A stretch of 64,000 nucleotides of DNA. It comes from Symbiodinium natans. Lineage: Eukaryota; Sar; Dinophyceae; Suessiales; Symbiodiniaceae. Positions 61,674 to 64,000 of this stretch are shown in pieces. How positions within the stretch are numbered: the first letter of the stretch is position 1; every line of letters begins with the position of its first letter. The stretch lies in contig CAJNDS010000313.1 in NCBI GenBank assembly GCA_905221605.1, forward strand, positions 321,478 to 385,477. The letters are read 5' to 3'. Under the pieces are notes generated by a model that was given only the letters and a program-made list of their open reading frames with translations, was not told where the DNA came from and did not search any database. The position numbers were made by a program, and so were the translations under genes.

Positions 61674-62100
61674 GTTTAGGGTTTAGGGTTTAGGGTTCAA
61701 GGTTTAGGGGTCAGTGTTTAGGGTTTAGAGTCCAGGGTTTAGGGTTTAGGGCTTAGGGCTTAAGGCTTAGGGTTTGCGGTTGAGGGTTCAGGGTTTAGGG
61801 TTGCTTCTTGTCTGTTTTTGTTACTAGCAAAATCTCGGGTTCCTGTTTTGTGAGTGTAAGCAACAGCTGCTGCATGCAGAAGGGCAGATTCTGAAGCTTG
61901 AAGCGATATGAGCTCTCCATCTCAACGCCAAACCCTAGGTCAGGTTCTGTGTCCCTAAACCCTAAACCCTAAACCCTAAACCCTAAACCCTAAACCCTAA
62001 ACCCTAAACCCTAAACCCTAAACCCTAAACCCTAAATCCTAAACCCTAAACCCTAAACCCTAAACCCTAAACCCTAAACCCTAAACCCTTTGGAAGCTCA
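61674..62100. repeat. TTTAGGG then CCCTAAA arrays
   Basis: TTTAGGG with variants at 61674-61802, an anonymous spacer 61803-61950 and a near-perfect CCCTAAA array at 61955-62090. Confidence 0.9.
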
Positions 62101-62108
62101 CAGCCTAG

Positions 62109-63155
62109 ATGTCCATGATCGGCAAGCTCGTTATGAGCCAATCGATCGGCCTGGCTGGCCTCATCTACGCCCTCATCGTACATTACAAGGTGGGAGGTTT
62201 AGGGTTTAGGGTTTAGGGTTTAGGGCGTAGGGCATTAGGGTTTAGGGTTTAGGGTTTAGGGTTCAGGGTCTAGGGTTTAGGGTTTAGGGTGAGCCAGCTT
62301 GGAGGCCCGCCTAGGCCCGAAACAGACAGTCCGAGGGTGGCGTCGGCAGGTGTAGGGTTTCGGGTTGCCCTAAACCCTAAGCCCTAAGCCCTAAGCCCTA
62401 AACCCTAAACCCTAAACCCATAACTCCTACACCCCAAGCGGCAAATGCAGGCCTTTGGTGTTCCGCCGTCCCCGGTGGTCCTTGTGGCGCAGGGCATGTC
62501 TCCCCACCAGGCGCAGGGTTTTAGGGTTTAGGGTTGAGGGTTTAGGGTTTAGGATTTAGGGTTTAGGGTTGAGGGTTTAGGGTTTAGGATTTAGGGTTAG
62601 ACTTGGCAAGAGGCCCCATTCCCCGATAATTGCGGAGTTTTACGTTTTGTTCTTGAAATCCGAATATCATCGAAGGTAAGGTCCACCCCCCTTAAACCCC
62701 ACCTACACCCTGAACAGCTCGTAAACCCCAAGTCTAGGGCTGGTTACACCGTCCCTGAATATGGTCCCGTATCTTCTTGAGGGGTTCTGAGGTACGGGGC
62801 CTGGCTTTTATAGGATATATTCAGGTCTAAATCTGGGTTCTCAAAAGAAGGGCCCGTACTATACACCTTCAAACCTCTCAAAAACTCGCAAACTTAAACC
62901 CTAAACCCGAAAACCCTGAACCCTAAACCCTAAAGCCTAAACCCTAAACCCTAAACCCCTTAACCCCAAGCCCTAAACCCCAAGCCCTAAACGCTAAACC
63001 CCAAAACCCTTTAACGCTAAACCCTAAACCCTAAACCCTACACCGCCAAGGCGGCGTGCAACCTGGCCCTGTTCCTCTTCGCCGCGCCGCTGGCCGCCCT
63101 CGTGGCGCGGCGGCAGCCTCCAGCGCTGGGGGCGCCACTCTTGACCTCGACATGA
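62109..63155 (+). CDS. Three-exon gene candidate, small membrane protein
   Basis: Exon 62109-62189: MSMIGKLVMSQSIGLAGLIY, then ALIVHYK, donor AAG|GTGGGAGG. Exon 62451-62516: acceptor AAATGCAG, then AFGVPPSPVVLVAQGMSPHQ and AQ. Exon 63051-63155: AACNLALFLFAAPLAALVAR, then a Pro/Leu-rich tail and TGA. All junctions are phase 0, giving 83 residues with two hydrophobic segments. Both introns carry TTTAGGG near the donor and CCCTAAA near the acceptor. GLAGLIYALIV faintly recalls proteolipid c helices, but the acidic residue is absent. The upstream start is uncertain. Confidence 0.45.
62742..62875. mobile_element. Short repeat element, family E copy 3
   Basis: GGTTACACCGTCCCTGAATA, GAGGGGTTCTGAGGTACGGG and GGGCCCGTACTATACACC. 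It lies inside the second intron of the three-exon candidate. Confidence 0.5.
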
Positions 63156-63159
63156 AGCC

Positions 63160-63560
63160 CGGAAGTGTAGGGTTTAGGGTTTAGGGTTTAGGGTTTGGGG
63201 TTTAGGGTTTAGGTTTTAGGGTTTAGGGCTTAGGGCTTAGGGCTTAGTGCTTAGTGCTTAGGGCTGAGGGCTGAGGGCTTAGGGTTTAGGGATTAAGGGA
63301 TTCAGGGATTTCGGGTTTAGGGTTTCGGGTTCGGGTTGAAAGGGTTAGGGTTTAGGGTTTAGGAGGGTTTTCGTGGCATTAGGAGCGTGTGACTTGGGAG
63401 TCTGGGGGTCTAGGCTTTGGCGGGGGTTTGGGGTTTAGGGCGTAGTTTCGGACTTCTCTAAAAGCCAAGAGTCCCCCGCAACTCCGGTTCTTGAGGGCGC
63501 GGCTTGTGCGCCACACACTTTTAAGCCTTGTAGTCTTGCATGATGGTCGTTTAGGGTTTA
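63160..63560. repeat. TTTAGGG array with CTTAGGG variants
   Basis: 63168-63365 is TTTAGGG with CTTAGGG, CTTAGTG and CTGAGGG variants. The rest is degenerate. A minus/plus open-frame pair at 63573-63858 overlaps a family B element and is not called. Confidence 0.85.
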
Positions 63561-63798
63561 GGGGTTTAGGGTTTAGGGTTTCGGGGATTTGGAGTTACCG
63601 CTTAGGCGTATAGGGTTTATGGAGTTTCGGCTCGAGACGCCCTCAGCCCTGACCCCCGAACCCTCAAGCCTACAGCTTCTGGCGTGGGGGGGGGCTTCGT
63701 CGAGACAGCTGCCGGTGCACAAGACCACCTGGGCAGAGGGAACAAGGAAGTTCGGTTGGCGCAGTTGCTGCAGCCAAAACAAAGCCTTGAACCCTGTT

Positions 63799-63998
63799 AC
63801 TTCGAGGTTCATGGTACCTAGTAACCCAATCATAGCTGTACTAATCACCCTATTATAACCCTGTCAGGGTACTTAGGGGGGCTTATAAGTGGGTTTTAAC
63901 TACACTTTCAATTGGTTACCCCTAAACCCTAAACCTTAAACCCTAAACCCTAAACACTAAACCCTAAACCTGGTTACTAAGTACCCTGAACCTTCAAG
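63799..63998. mobile_element. MITE-like element, family B copy 4, split by CCCTAAA array
   Basis: Ends ACTTCGAGGTTCATGGTACC and GTACCCTGAACCTTCAAG are inverted. A 51-bp CCCTAAA insert (63920-63970) is flanked on both sides by TGGTTAC (63913-63919 and 63971-63977). Removing the insert and one TGGTTAC gives ATTGGTTACTAAGTACC, matching the uninterrupted copies (GTTGGTTAATAAGCACC in copy 1, ATTGGTTCGTAAGTACC in copy 3). Confidence 0.7.
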
Positions 63999-64000
63999 AC

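Noticed and set aside
1-64000. A true chromosome end
   Set aside because: Arrays are short, in both orientations and separated by unique islands throughout. No terminal uniform array is reached at either edge.

Overview
This is a eukaryotic nuclear window dominated by telomere-like heptamers. Hundreds of interstitial TTTAGGG / CCCTAAA runs, from one unit to over 400 bp, lie in both orientations from 1 to about 50.7 kb and again from 61.2 kb to the end. Between them are short islands of 60-200 bp. Many of these read like small exons on the + strand, with CAG acceptors, open frames and coding-like composition. The Arabidopsis-type telomere unit, one-strand gene layout, many tiny exons, abundant short inverted-repeat elements, a split-direct-repeat tyrosine-recombinase retroelement and a possible GC-AG intron together suggest a dinoflagellate (perhaps Suessiales/Symbiodiniaceae). 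A chromerid or another alga with the same telomere unit is possible. This taxonomic call is inference.

Layout. 1-31.7 kb: arrays, exon-like islands, a 22-bp minisatellite (1.27-1.75 kb) and several families of 80-200 bp inverted-repeat (MITE-like) elements, some split by an array. 31.84-38.25 kb: a retroelement of the DIRS order with four + strand ORFs (gag-like; RT-RNase H; tyrosine recombinase; an unknown hydrophobic ORF) and A1-ORFs-B1-A2-B2 split direct repeats. The two B copies are identical by eye, so it is probably a recent insertion. 38.3-48.8 kb: more arrays, MITEs, exon-like islands and a second copy of a ~400 bp cassette first seen at 22.8 kb. 48.8-50.6 kb: a two-exon gene resembling V-ATPase proteolipid subunit c, followed by part of a diverged paralogue whose intron contains CCCTAAA arrays.

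50.7-54.7 kb: an AT-rich satellite of ~190 bp units that switches strand once near 52.36 kb, giving a large palindrome. 54.7-57.7 kb: AT-rich palindromes and degenerate minisatellites. 57.9-60.8 kb: a segment bounded by ~36 bp inverted repeats, containing a ~480 bp fold-back hairpin and a degenerate repeat built on AGGGTGTGG. 61.2-64 kb: the telomere-like domain returns, with a chain of exon-like islands, three of them joining in phase 0, and a MITE split by an array flanked by a 7-bp duplication.

The most interesting pattern is polarity. In a hand tally, about two thirds of exon-like islands have CCCTAAA on the 5' side and TTTAGGG on the 3' side. If the islands are exons, many introns would begin with TTTAGGG and end with CCCTAAA and could fold back to bring the splice sites together. 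No tRNA, rRNA, CRISPR or bacterial-type operon was recognised. All exon calls are by eye and need transcript support.
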